Shown piece by piece: positions 44,301 through 58,122 of a stretch of DNA of 64,000 nt. The notes below the pieces were generated by a model. The model saw only the letters and a list, made by a program, of their open reading frames with translations, was not told the DNA's origin and searched no databases. Position 1 is the first letter of the stretch, and each line of letters begins with the position of its first letter. The translations under genes and the position numbers were made by a program. Origin of the DNA: Mercenaria mercenaria (taxonomy: Eukaryota; Mollusca; Bivalvia; Venerida; Veneridae). The stretch is from the NCBI RefSeq assembly GCF_021730395.1, contig NC_069375.1, positions 13,539,001 to 13,603,000 on the forward strand, in the 5' to 3' direction.

Positions 44301-45061
44301 TACATAGTAATTTCAAAGTTACATATATAGCATGATTTCATAAGACACGAAAGATCGTAAAGTTATTATTATCTCCCTTTGCGATTCTTGATTTATTCAA
44401 CAGATGGATATTTCATTTATGTTAGATTGTTGGTGTATTAGGCTACTGGAGTTAAGGTTCCTCGCCTATCATTATCCTTTTATGTGTAACATACAATCCT
44501 TATAGTAAATACGGTACAACCATTTATTTTCCATTCATTGATGCATATCGGAGAATAATATTTTAATTTATGGTTTTGTTTTAGTTCTTAGTTACATTAT
44601 ATTTATGATTAGCTGGAACTCTGTCATACAAAAGTGACTTCAAAAGTGAAACTTTTGGCTTTTAGTACCTGAGGATTATCATTGTTTTAGTTAGAATTGT
44701 TACAGTTTCGTGTACTTGTTTAGATTCGTGGTATGTAATTTTGTTACTTGTATCTAATGTCTCGAACGTGAACGGTCTTACCATTTTTAGATTTACAAGT
44801 TTAACATAATTATTACGTGAAGTGATATATGATGTTTTCAACTGTTAATGGTAATGCTTCTTATTGATGTTTGTAATCGCTAAAAATATAAAATATAAAT
44901 TATTTAATCTGAATAATAAATAGTTATAATATTAAGTCAGTGTATGCCCTATGTTACAAATAAAACTCAAAGAACTAAAAAGAACAAATTGAAATCATGA
45001 TTATTAATCGAAGTCGTATAAAATAATTAACGAATAGTTACTTTGAAATATAAGGACAGTC
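44301..45061. other. Upstream region of the IQ/VWA gene
   Basis: AT-rich, with no repeat seen. It should hold the 5' UTR and promoter of the gene at 45062, or an intron ahead of the first coding exon, but no promoter element can be named. Confidence 0.3.
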
Positions 45062-45220
45062 ATGACATCTAAAGGAAATCCATTGAGCGAGTCCACTATA
45101 CTACGGAACCATGTGTTCTACCAGAAAAGTTACGTACAAGCGGACACCTTACCAGTGCCAACACGAAGTAACTCCCCAGTCCGCTACAAACCAATTCGAA
45201 AAACTAAACCTCAAGCAAAG
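45062..45220 (+). CDS. IQ/VWA gene exon 1
   Basis: The ATG at 45062 gives MTSKGNPLSESTILRNHVFY, then SNSPVRYKPIRKTKPQAK; donor AAG|GTAAGA, phase 0. It is basic and polar with no hydrophobic leader. An untranslated exon upstream is possible. Confidence 0.7.
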
Positions 45221-48200
45221 GTAAGAAGTGTTTTCACTTTATATCAACAGCTTATATTACACTGCTTAAAAGATGTTACACACAGTTTCTACTTACAAGT
45301 GAAATTTTATTTCATAACTTTAACATTTTGTAACATTTGTCTTTTTATGTCCATGACCACTATTTGACAAGACTGTATTGCCTTTGCTAATAGTTTTTAT
45401 CAGTTATTTTCTGTGATAAATATCAAATTTACAATTTTAATTGCTCTACTATATATGTTGTAGGGTAGAGTATATTACGAGTTTGCTATTCAGCTATTCA
45501 GCTAGCTTTTAGAGCGACGTGGTAGTGTCCCCCTTAGGTGTAAGGGTTCCCGGGTTCGATTCCCGGCCAGGGCTGAAGTATTTTCAGCCTGTTACGTTTG
45601 GCGCCCAACGTTAATAACTCACGAGTAGATATGAATGGACACCTTGGATGTAAGAGGCCCCCTGTTCGATTCCCGGTCAGGCCTGAAGTATTTTCAGTCT
45701 ATTACACACCCAGAAGGTCTAACAGTAATTCAACGTGTAAGATTGTTCGAAAAGAAAGGGCATTGAGACTAGAAATACCATGTAGCAATTGACCTATGTA
45801 TTGAAGAATACACTAACATTGTTGTGTGTAAAAAAGCAACGACACAGGTCTTCAAATAATTTGTAATATGCGGAGCTTTGACCATTCCATTGGGTACTTG
45901 ATCCCGCTACGCTAATTTCAAGTCTGTACCTCCATAAATCTGTTGATAAATCATCTTTCCGACAAGGCCTTGGAAGGATGCTGTTAGTTAAATATGCTGA
46001 GCTACAGGTAGTAGATAGTTTTGAAACGCAAACAGAAATTCTATTAACTTAGAAATAATTAATTTGAAAAAAAGAACAAAACTAAATATCCATGAGAGCA
46101 GTCATGTTTCATCACAAACCCTATAGCTGTGCATGCATTGATGTTTACCTGTAGAATGAAAACAAACAAAGGAACACTGTGGAATCGTCTTAAAACGGTC
46201 ATTGGCAATACTGTTCTGGAATTGTTGGATTTTTGAAGCAACCCGTCTTTAACATTTTTCTGTTACAGCTTCTTATTGTTGTGGGCCTACTTCGCAAATG
46301 CGTGGCTCTTTGGATGTGTTTGTAATGCTCTGTACTTCCGAGAAATCTACCCTTACTTTTTATTCTCTGGATAGTTACTGGGTCGTTTTAACCGGTTTAG
46401 TTAGCACAAACAAAAATTTTGTAAAGATACTCTTACAATGTGAAAATATGTATCTTAACTATTTCATTAACATTGTAATTTTCTATCGAAATAATATTTT
46501 CGTTTTACGTCTGAAGTCCAAACCAAAGTTAACAGCTGCAAAGAAACGGTCCTCTTCGGTCTCCCCTGTAAGGAACAAAGCGAGGAACAGCATGGAACAG
46601 CTTGAGTACAGGCGACTACAAAGGGTAGATCGTGAAAAACCGTGGCAAGAGAAGCCACCGAAACTTAAAAACAGCACTGGAACATTGAGTAAGTTAGGAT
46701 TTTAAATGTAAATCTTTGAAAAAAATTAATATCGTATATGGTCATATGTATCATTAAACTCATTTGAAATTACACTACAGTATTGGAAACAATAGAATAA
46801 GATTTGTCTTGATATACAGAATAATGTTTTAAATCGACATTTCCTGCAGAAAATTCAGTGGCACCACGCCGCAACAACAGATATGTGGACTACCAAACCA
46901 TTAGATGCTTGAGTCATTATTATGCAAGGTACTATTAGACAGACATTACCCTTGTAGGTAATCTATGTTAATAAGTTAAAACTAAGTCGTTTTCAGTTCT
47001 AGTTATACATCATATCCATGTTCTATATTTTACGCATCACGTGATTTTCAGAATTGTTCTATGACCGCGCACTTCCGGCTTCAATTGATAAATCCAAGGG
47101 CATTATGCGAGCCAGGAAATTCGTGTCAAACACAAAATATGGCAATATTTATGAGATAAGGTATATAAGATTTTCTGTCTTATAATTATGTTTTTGGGGG
47201 CCTCTGTGGCTGAGTGGTTAAGATCGCTGACTTTTAATCACTCGCCTATCTCAGATGTGGGTCGGAGCCTCATCTTGGGCGTTTTATTCTTCATGGAGGT
47301 CGCTATCCAGTCGGATTACGGAATGTCGTTGGCTCTACCCTGGTGAAATGCATGGAGGGGCACTTAGGGTCCTCCTCGACCATCAAAGCTGTAAAGTCGC
47401 CATGTGACTAATAACTGCGTAAGTGAGACGTTAAATCCACCTAAATATGATTTTGGGTATTTTTTTTCTGAAACTCCTCATACATAGATATATTTAAGTT
47501 TCAGTGTTTTTGTCCGAAGGTTGCCACTAACTTTTCTTGATCGCTTTTTTTCCCCCAGCAATTCTAAAAGTTTATAGGCAGTTTCTACATTTCGTTTGTG
47601 TAAACGTAGAAGTAGAATGTTTATGTTTATCAAAAGTGTTATGCATTAGGGTTAAAAGTATACACTTAGAGCATGTGATAAATGTGCACTACCATTTAAC
47701 TAACATTCAAAGTTCTTTTAATAATCTACTGTAACAGTTACTGAATGACATTTTATTATGAATGAAGCTTTACGTACACAATTAATTCATTTATTACAAG
47801 CAAATTTGATGAGGATTTTCTACAATTATAGTAAATATGAAGTTAAAATAGTTAAGCGAAAGAATGGCCTGGGCTTTATCTAATTGTTCTTATCTTTCGA
47901 CACTTAATATTTTTGTACTTTTGGTGGCTGCTAGCTGCCACCAGTGTCAAAAAGAATACTCCGTTTGAAAAATCTTGTCAGTTCTTAAGACCATCCTAAC
48001 AACACAACCAAAAATAGTTACAAGCTTTCTAGGTAAACAATTATCTACACAACGTGCATAATTTGAAAAGCTACAATATATGCCTTAATACCATTTTTAA
48101 TGTAAATTCGGCGACTAAAATCAATACAAACTGAGGTCAACGTTTTAATTAAAACAACAACGTGTATGAATACAAATATGCAAATTTATGGTCACGTGAA

Positions 48201-51200
48201 TAAACGATGACCTCATGTCACCTGAACTGGAGCGATGATATTGATTAGCTATTGCATAGTACTGTCCCAGAGGTCACGTAGCTTATAACGTTGAAAAAGG
48301 TAGCTTATGTATATAGAAACCTAGCCTGGGAATCCAGACAGGCAATTCAAAAGTGTTTCCTAACCGCAGTGTCACACGTATAACTTCCGAAATTTAAGGC
48401 TTTATTTGATAAAGAACAATGACTTCTGATAGCAATAATCCGCGGCTAAAAATAGAAACGGAATTTCAACGGAAAAGTTTCCAAACATTTCCGGTCCATA
48501 GACAATCCCAGTTTGTACTGCAGATAGCTTTTCCAGCAAGTTGTAATACTTGTCAGAACAAACTTAAATTTCGTCATAGCTATCAAATTGTAAGATATTA
48601 TATTAATGCAACCCTAGTGATCTAAGAATGTTACTGAATATTCGACTGCATTGTCTCGTGTTCGTTTCAAGCACGCAATAATATGACCGCATGTTGATTA
48701 GGCTATTTATAGAAAATCGATAATCAGCAGTGATATGGATTTCCTCAGGCGTTGATACTGCCAATTAACACTAATTAGCGCAAATTTAGTGAGATGATTT
48801 ATGAACAGAACAGTACTTTATTGATATAACTTGAACATGTACAGTTCATCGTTATATCAAGAACAAAATATACTAAAATATGCTTACAATACGAGAGTGA
48901 ACAAAAATAAAAGAACATTCAGTTAAAATTCATTCGATATTGTTTGCAATGTGACCTGCCGTGAGAATCAAAGACATGTATGTTTTCTAAATAATATTCC
49001 CTCACGGATAATCTTCCTTCAGCAAATGTACAATATAAGGTACTATATGTATGCATAGATACACATGTATTCGGTATAATTTCGTCTGACAAAACACGAA
49101 TTATCAACGTGAAAACCCACAGGTCGCCCAAGCTGAGAAGTGTTTCAAGTTCGCTTGGACTAAGTGGTGCTACTGTATCACGATTTCATCAACTTGTAAG
49201 CCCGTGAAATTGGGCGCAGCGATGATACTAATACTCGCCTTTTTGAAAAGGCAATCTGTCAGACTGCAAGTCGTCGGATAACAGATTTGACCAACTTAAA
49301 AACTGAATTGTTTCAAGACAGATTCTGCTCACTTCAGCTAAATTCATTTGAGTCGCACCATGAGAAAAACAACATAGTGCATTTGTGACCAGCATCGGCC
49401 CAAATCAAACTGCGGATCCATACACCACTCTGGTCAGGATCCTTGCTGTTCGCTAACGCACTATGCTGGTTTTCTCATGGTGCGTCTCAATATATCTGGA
49501 TGAAATATATGTATAAAATGTAAAACGGTTTCGTATCGCCAGTTACATATTTTCGACATTTTTCTCGGTCTGACTAAGTTGTAGGTTTGTCTGACTTAAT
49601 GTCCAGCATTTTTGCCAAGGAGTGATAATTAATGCACCTCTAAAATACACTAGCTGCAGAACTGACATTCTGAGGTGCATCTGTGGTGCATGTTTGTGTT
49701 GTTTTCTTTCACAAAAGTCTCATGAAAAACCACAGCTATCTGATACGGACTAAATCAGTGTGTATAATAATTCATGACAGACACTGCCCAAAAGCTTTAA
49801 AAAGAAATCTTAAAAGCTGAATGATTTGGAGAAAAAGCTTATATTATCTATTCATAGTAAAACATTTTCGATGTAATTTATGTTGTCGTTTTCCTCACAG
49901 ATAATCAAAACTATTCGTTAAAGACTGAATCAGTGTGTATGTAAACAATGACTGGCAGTGAAAAAGGATTAATTTTGAAACCAAAGCCGAATATTAAAAA
50001 AAAATGCAAAAAAAGTTCTTATAGTTTATATTAACAATTCCTCAGTTGTCACTTTCTTTGTAATATTTTAAACATTGATTAGCAGCCACCATCAGCGCTT
50101 TGAGCACTTTGATTATGGTTATTGGAATTATCTTTTCATATGTCTTTTTATTCGTTCAGGGAGGAAGCGCCTAAAAACAAGAGGACAAAGTCACCAGAGC
50201 CACGAAAATGGATATGGGAAGACGACTTTCTGCTGTGGATGCATGGCACAAGAGACAAATATATGGAAGATATTGGTTCGACAAGAAATAAACAAATATC
50301 AGCCGTTCAGAATCAATCAAATGGATCAACAAACACAAACACACCAAGGTGAGTTTACTTTTGTAGTAACTGCGGTTCAATATCATGGTATATTATCTAT
50401 TGCATAATTGTATGCCACAGTGTAAACCCTGGGGCTTGCTTTCTGTTTTAAAATGTTCGTTTTTTTGATATTTTCGAGTTTAAATCAGAAATACATTGTA
50501 ATCATAATGCAAGACACAAATCAAGACGTATGACAGGATGTTTTTTTTTAGGGCAACCAACTTTGTCCTTCTAACTATGACTTTATAAAGGATTTAAATA
50601 ACAAAACTGTAATATAAAAAATAAACATTTATGAAAACGGGTTGGTGTAGATGATTCTTGTTATCAGCTAAAAACCAAGACTGTTTCTGGTGATTTCAGT
50701 ATACAGCGGCAACCAAAAGTAGATAACATGACAATTTTTTTACATTACAGACCCGGGAGCCTTCCTTCTATTAAAGAACACGGTCGACCAAATGCAGCAA
50801 TTTATGCGTAAGTCCTTTCAAATGACGCACGTGCCTAATCTACAGACACCGACACAGAAATACACATTTATATGCTCCTAATATTCATACGTTTAAGCAT
50901 GCTGTATGTCACACAACATTGCAAACTACAATGAAGAGCAAACTACAGAGAGCATGTGCATATTGCATGAACGCTTGTTTTGCACATGTAGTGTTTCGCG
51001 TTATTTATTGATCACAAATATTAAATATACATTATAGTTTATGTCAGCATTAGAAACCGTCAACGATTATTGATTAATATTGTGCTCGTTTACATAAAAT
51101 AAACAAAGTATTAATTTTTGGACGCTCGAGAAGAAGCACCCTTTTCAGTAATTTAGTCTTTCATTTACAGTTTGTATTTCTTGTGGACCTGCTTTGCTAT

Positions 51201-54200
51201 GCATGGCTCTGGCTGCGTTTGCTTACTATAAGCTGTCGGGAAACATACCGTTACTTCTTTTTATTCCACAGTTTCTTGAAAAATGGACTTGAAATAGAAG
51301 CATTTTAAAAACATCGAAAAAGCCAGAAGCTATCGAATCCCATGGAGGCTTTTCTATCTTGCTTTCTGTGCGAGCCATAGCAAATGCATTGGCATGCACA
51401 GAACCAGCTATTGCTATATATAAACCCAAATAGATTCTCTCTAAATGACAGTTGTGCCCTTCTTGCGTAAGTGCTGGATGGTATGCCAGTATATTTACTT
51501 CTCACATCTTTCATTCTCAGTTATGTTAAACATGAGCATAAAAAAACGGACCACTGACAAGATTTTACAAAAGGCTTTACCTTAAGGTAGTTCTGCACGT
51601 TTGATAAATCAGAAGTCAAGGTGTAACGTGAATTATCTATATAACATAAGATAAAGCCTGAACCCGGCATACGGAAGTAAAATGATCCTACGTATAAATG
51701 TAATCTCGTACTTACATTCATATGACCGATAATATTACGTTCTTTCTTAAAATGAAAAAAAAAACTGTAACAAAAATGTTGGCACGTGAAATAATTCCAA
51801 AGATGCCTCCAATTCCGATTGAAACTATTCGCAAAAATGACATATTAAAATCGTAGTTGTCCTATAAACTCCAATTATGACAACTTGCGCAAAGGCCCAA
51901 TTTTTCAAATAAAAAAAATTCAAACGACTTGCTAAAATTTCTATCTTTAGTAATCAGGACCAGGGTTTAATGAAATTCTACATTGTACAAAATATGGTCC
52001 AAACGTGCAGAACTACCTTAATGTTGCTGGTAGGAGAGAGCAAATAATTGTTTATATGATATTCAATTTCATTTGCAGAATGTACGTTTTTATATTCCCA
52101 ATGCTATTGATTGTTTTTATAATAAATTTTACCGAAGCTCTCACAATGTCAGTTTCATATTTCATGCATAAACTAGTAAATGCATGTATGCTTCGTTCAG
52201 CACGGTATCACAAACTGCACAAAGCAAGTGACAGTTTTTTCGTTGAATTATTGAAATGAACATATAATAGTTAGATGTTGAAAATGGTACACCTGCTTTT
52301 CTGTTATTAACTTACATTTTAAATGCATTCATTTCAATAAATTATTTATGCAATCCGTTACCTTACAAAAGTTACTTAATTGTCATATTTGAGTTTCAAT
52401 GGATTGGTTTCTTTATTATGCATATTGTATTGGATACGTGCTCTAGCCAGAAGTCTATCCAAGTTTGAATAACTTGCTGACGTGTCTGATCCGCAGTCAT
52501 CAATACAGAAATACATTTATAATCTAATACATACATTTTCCCTATCCTTTTCCATTTGAAATTATTACGTCCATTTTCTATGAACAGCAAAACGATTGGT
52601 GCCAAAGTTACGATAACGCTGCTTAGTGATATCGGGCCAGGGTTTTGATGATGTCCGCGTACACTCAAGAGAACGTTCCATAGATGACTTAATGCTAAAT
52701 TAAGCAAAATATGTGCAATTTATAATATAACCTTGTTAACAAATGGAAAAGAAATATAATGTAAATATAAGAAAATATTTACAATCGCCCTATTCTTTTC
52801 CATAGGAAATTTTGACATTTTTTGCGTAGGAACTGCAAAATGAAAGGCGCGAAATTTACCTCAACGCTGCTTAGTGCTAACGGACCACTGCTTTGACGAA
52901 GTCAGGGAGAACGTTCCTTATATGGCGCCGCAGTTATTCCGTCTGGTGAACAGAATTGCCGGGATGCTGATTTTAATGTTAAATGCAACAAAATGCGTGC
53001 AATTTAAAATAAAATCTTGATTACAAGTGGAAAGGAAAATTAATGTAAATATAAGAAATGATTTTTTTTCTGTGTTTATGCGAAATGAACGACAGAAAAT
53101 GACCGGCAAATTTAACATGAACCGCATTATTTCATTTCCTAAATGAATTAATATTTTCTAAATGAATTAATATTTTTCGGAGTTTATGCGAAATGAACGA
53201 CAGAACATTATCGGCAAATTAAATATGAATCGCTAACATGGATTTACTGATCTTATTCGGTAGTTCATTTCGCATGAAAATTCTTAAATATATGCAATAC
53301 GATAAATGCATGCTTGTTATAATTAATACAACTTCACACTGTATAAAACATTAGTTTATAATGCATGAATGTTGTTTCATATTTGTATCGCATGCTTTTT
53401 TTTTTCTGAATATTTTTGTAATATATATAATAGTTAAATTCATCGGTAATTTCATGGTGAAACGCAAACTGTGATGAAAAGAATCATTCATGAAGTATCC
53501 TTTCAGGTATTCACTTGATTAGACATAATGAAATTTATATTAAAATATAATGAATATCCTTAATTACATATTAGCAGTAGATTCTTTTGTAAACTGTTAT
53601 TAAATGTTAAAGTTGTCTTTTTCGTAAAGTGTAAAGCATAAGCTGTAAAATTTTATTGACTAGACTTTCATTTGGTCTAGATTTCATATAAACGTCTACT
53701 GAACATGGAATGTTCAATGCCACTGTTGGCAATAGACGATTGTTGAGATAATTTACAACTTCTTTTGCAGAGTTCAGTATTCATCTGATTTCTGCTTCAT
53801 ATAAAGCTCTATTGATTGTTTAAATAATTTAAGTTATAAATCCTGACGAAGTGTCTGTTCAATATTATGATAAATGCATACAATACATGTCTTGTCACGG
53901 CTGCACATGTATATGTGTTTTATAATTCATTTGTATTTCTCTGCGAAGTATGCAATCCCTTTTATTTCCGATAACAAAACAATTTTATTAATTGCGCAAT
54001 ATCCAAGTCTCCAGACATCGATATCTGTATATGTGCCCGTATTAGACAACAGAAATTTAGCATAGCTTTGTTCTAGAAGTATGTAAGAAAGATTATAAAT
54101 AAATGATTCAAGCATATTATATGCAAGATATCTGCAGTTCAACTTGAAATGTGCGTTCTTTATCCCAAAGTGTTAGTTAAAGTATGATCAAGCATTCTCA

Positions 54201-57200
54201 GTTTTTCTCATTACTGCTTGGAAGAAACACGTTTTTAACGTGCCATTTCAAATAATAAATTTATATCCACGAAGAGTTATTATAAGTAGAATTTTATAAC
54301 TTTTAACCAAGATAACAGAAACATGTTGCTTACTTTGGATAATGTATGATTTTTTTTGTCATAACATCTGCAGAATCCCGAAGAATTGGACCATGATCAA
54401 CAATTAGGTAAATTTTGCTGTCTTATCGGTAAAATTATCCCCTAGAAAACACCTGGCTGGATAATGTATGTTTTTTTTTGTCATAACATCTGCAGAATCC
54501 CGAAAAATTTAATACCGGGTTCTGTAACCAACATATCAGGAGAGATTCTGCAGATGTTATAACATGGAATGGACATGCGCAAACACTTTTTAGCATAACA
54601 CCTGTAAAAAAGCTAGAAAAAGGGGTCTTTTGTCCATTAACGGAATGCGCAGGAATGTCTGCGCTGTTTGATCACGTTAATTTCCGAATAAATTATCCGT
54701 TGTGAGGCCTTAATACATTTACGTTTTGCCACGGAAAGCGCATATGCAATTTCTACATTTGAATTGTGAAAAAAATAACATGTTAATGTGTATCAGCGGT
54801 TTTAAACGTATATTATCAAAACATAACATTCAAGTACTATCATTAAAAAATAGAAGTGTGTTTTAACAATCAGCTGAAACTGAATGGCATTTAATTATGA
54901 ATATAGCTCTGTACACACAATTAATTTATATATTTAGTAAAAGCAACACATAATTGATAAGGATGTAAATTTATAAGGATAAAATTGTTTAGTTATTAAT
55001 GTTTATTATATAATAAGCACATTAAATATAGTCACTTCCTGAGACTGTTGCTAAAAAGTATTCATTAACAATTATCTCGATATAAGAAACACGGCTTAAC
55101 CCTTAGCCTGCTGCAGGCGAATTTAACAGCCTTTGCAAACAGCTTGGAACCAGATCAGACGCCGATTAAATCGGCGTCTGATCAGGTTCCAAGCTGTTTG
55201 CTACTCTGACAATATTTCTTCCAATTTTGGAGCAAATTGAATGAACTTTACAATTTTAGCAGACGACATTTCCAGCAGACGACAATTTATCTAGCATGCT
55301 AAGGGTTAAATAAAACTTCTACTATACTCCGAGGAGACTTAGTGTCAGCTCGTGTAGTTATCATATCCTCGGGCGCACAAGGTACCCACAAGTTTCCATG
55401 ATATTATTTTTTTAATTCCTTTGGTTATTACAAATGTATTGCACGTATACATATTTGCCGTTCTAAATACTGACTGTTGAGTTGATTTCTTTCACCTTCT
55501 CCGATGACATTTGTGGCTTCAGCTCGTACAATTATCATCGTCTAGAGCGTACAAGGCGCCGACATGCTTCTATAGTTCTCCAGAGAATGTTCCGTGGTTG
55601 GTACGTACGCAGTTTTATTAAGAGATTGAAACGAAAGGTAAGTTTGTATTACATTTTATTACATTCACAAATTAAAACAAGATAAATAAGTTTATACATA
55701 TTTTAGGAATACCTCAAAGTTGCAATTATTATTTATGAATACTTAGCAGGTAGTAATGATTATTACACAAATCAATTAGGTTCGGTTTGAGACTTTTAAG
55801 GTGAATTCATTTTGAACAAAACGGAGCAGATATTCACTGACATGCCAACAGTAGTCTGCAGAATTAAAATTCAATTAGCAGTCATCATAGTTATTCTCAA
55901 GGAATGGATTCAAATTAATAAATGCCTTTTCTATCTCGATGGGCTACTGGCATCATATATTTTTTTTCAGAATGAAAATACTTCAAAACTATTTATGTCT
56001 AAGATTCCAAAATCTTAAACATGTTTACATGCGACGGGACAGTTTTTATGTGGTTAATCACAATAAATTAAATAACCTTTTCAAAGGCACTCCTGGAACA
56101 TGGGCGGCCATGGATGAAATTCATCGAAGAATATAGAGAACTGGTTTCACGTATAAGATCCAGGTATGGGATGATGAAACAATCTTGCCGCATAGATCTG
56201 AAACAACTGGACGAATTTCTTAACAGGAAACATGGTAAATATTTGAGCCGCTCCATGAGAAAACCAACATAATGCATTTGCGACCAGCATGGATTCTGAC
56301 CAGACTGCGCGGATGCTGTTCGCTAACGGTTTCTCTAATTGCAATAGGCTTTGAAAGCGAACAGCATGGATCCTGACCAGAGTCTGGACCAATGCTGGTC
56401 GCAAACGCACTATGTTGGATTTCTCATGGTGCGGCTCATTTGTCTGCAGATGAAATTTGATATCACATAGATTTGGATTGATCTAAGGTTAACCTAGGGT
56501 TTGGAAAATGAACGTACTAGTATTTGGTGTAGTGCTAGAGGGGTTACCAAAACCAACGAGTAGTTTTGAAGTAGAATTGAACATATAACTACAGCTAAAC
56601 TTTTGACCCAGCCTGAGGTTTTACGTATCATGTAAAGTCTGCATCTTGATACCTATGAGCCTTGATTTAATATCCACAAAGATCACATATAATATTATTC
56701 CAAGTCTCATTATTTTTTATTCCAAGTCTCTTTTTAATTCTAGCTCGTCTTGCAAGAAGTTAGCGATCTCCAATTCTTCCTATATGTAGATATTGCATTT
56801 AACTCGACCTCTTCTATCTGCTCTTCTTCATGTGAAAGGCATTCTTCGGCTGTTGTTTAAACAAATAATAAAGCACCACACGTTATAACTGTTAAAGTTA
56901 CATATAATAATCTCTAAATACAGAAATAAATTACTCAACAGTAGTACTCAACCATTTCCTTGATAACTTTATACATTTGGTCTTATTTGATGGTAGTTCA
57001 GTGATTAATGATCATGGTCCTTTGTACCGTTTGCACATCTTTTGCAGTGTATGAGAAAACATTTCGACAATTTGCGCCGAGTGGAAAACTTCATAAAGAC
57101 GATTTAATGGAATACTTCAACAGATGCGACTTATGGCCGACACAACGAGAAATTAATCGTAGTTTTGACACCATTTTCAGAGGTATAATTAAGCTCCAAG

Positions 57201-58024
57201 CAGCGATGTTACCTCTCATAGCGTTATATCGCAGATTTCACACAAATGTGACCATGAAAACCACATGACCCTTAAAGAAATTTGTAGTTTCAATTTGACT
57301 CCGTTATTTTATTATACCCATTAGCCTTACATATCAAAAGCACTCAAAACAGCTCTAATTAAAAAAAAAAAATGAATAACGACAACTGTTAAAAGTCTTG
57401 GAGGGCAAAGCTAGGTCTCTGTACTGTAATGGGAGACAACTGTGTATGAGACTGAGGTATAACATGATTTAATTGGTGAAGTGCCAATGTGTCTTTCTAA
57501 TACAAAATCTGTTGTTAGTTATTCTGAACATTATATTCCATCATTTATTGGACGCTTGTCGAAATCTTTAAAATTCTGCGGCCAAATTTGTCCGAAGAAA
57601 GAAATGTATTTGCATGTATCTTTCATATTTTCATGCATATATGATAAAATGTTCATCTAAGTTATCCATTTAAACTCGATGTTCAATGTTGATTTCATTT
57701 CAATTTCCATGCGTTTACACAATTTGTATCGACAAAAACAGGTTCAAGAAACACTGCTGAAGTGGTTTTCCTGTTGGATTGTTCAACCAGCACCGGGATT
57801 GTTGGGTTTCATAACCTGATTAAATTTGTCAAAGATCTCGTGCATATAATGGATATTGCACCAGACAGAACTAGAGTGGGCGTTGTTCCATTTAATGAAG
57901 ATGTCTTCAGCTCCTTTAGTATAACAGCATACAGTAACAAACGGGATGTGTTAGAAGCCATCTGTACGTATTATATGATTATTGAAAAAAAACACATGCA
58001 TAATCGAGAGCTGTACGCAATATA

Positions 58025-58122
<98 letters not shown>

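Noticed and set aside
45540-45580. Functional tRNA gene
   Set aside because: Only a box B (gttcgattcccgg) is good; the cloverleaf cannot be closed and the segment is duplicated with flanking text, as in a SINE.
54374-54408. Extra exon of the IQ/VWA gene
   Set aside because: The text after 'ctgcag' is followed by gtaaat, but the incoming phase 2 gives a stop at its end. The segment is repeated at 54495 and inverted at 54544, so it is a repeat.
55939-56136. 65-residue frame ending IHRRI
   Set aside because: It overlaps exon 7 in a different frame; the exon 7 frame fits the phases on both sides.
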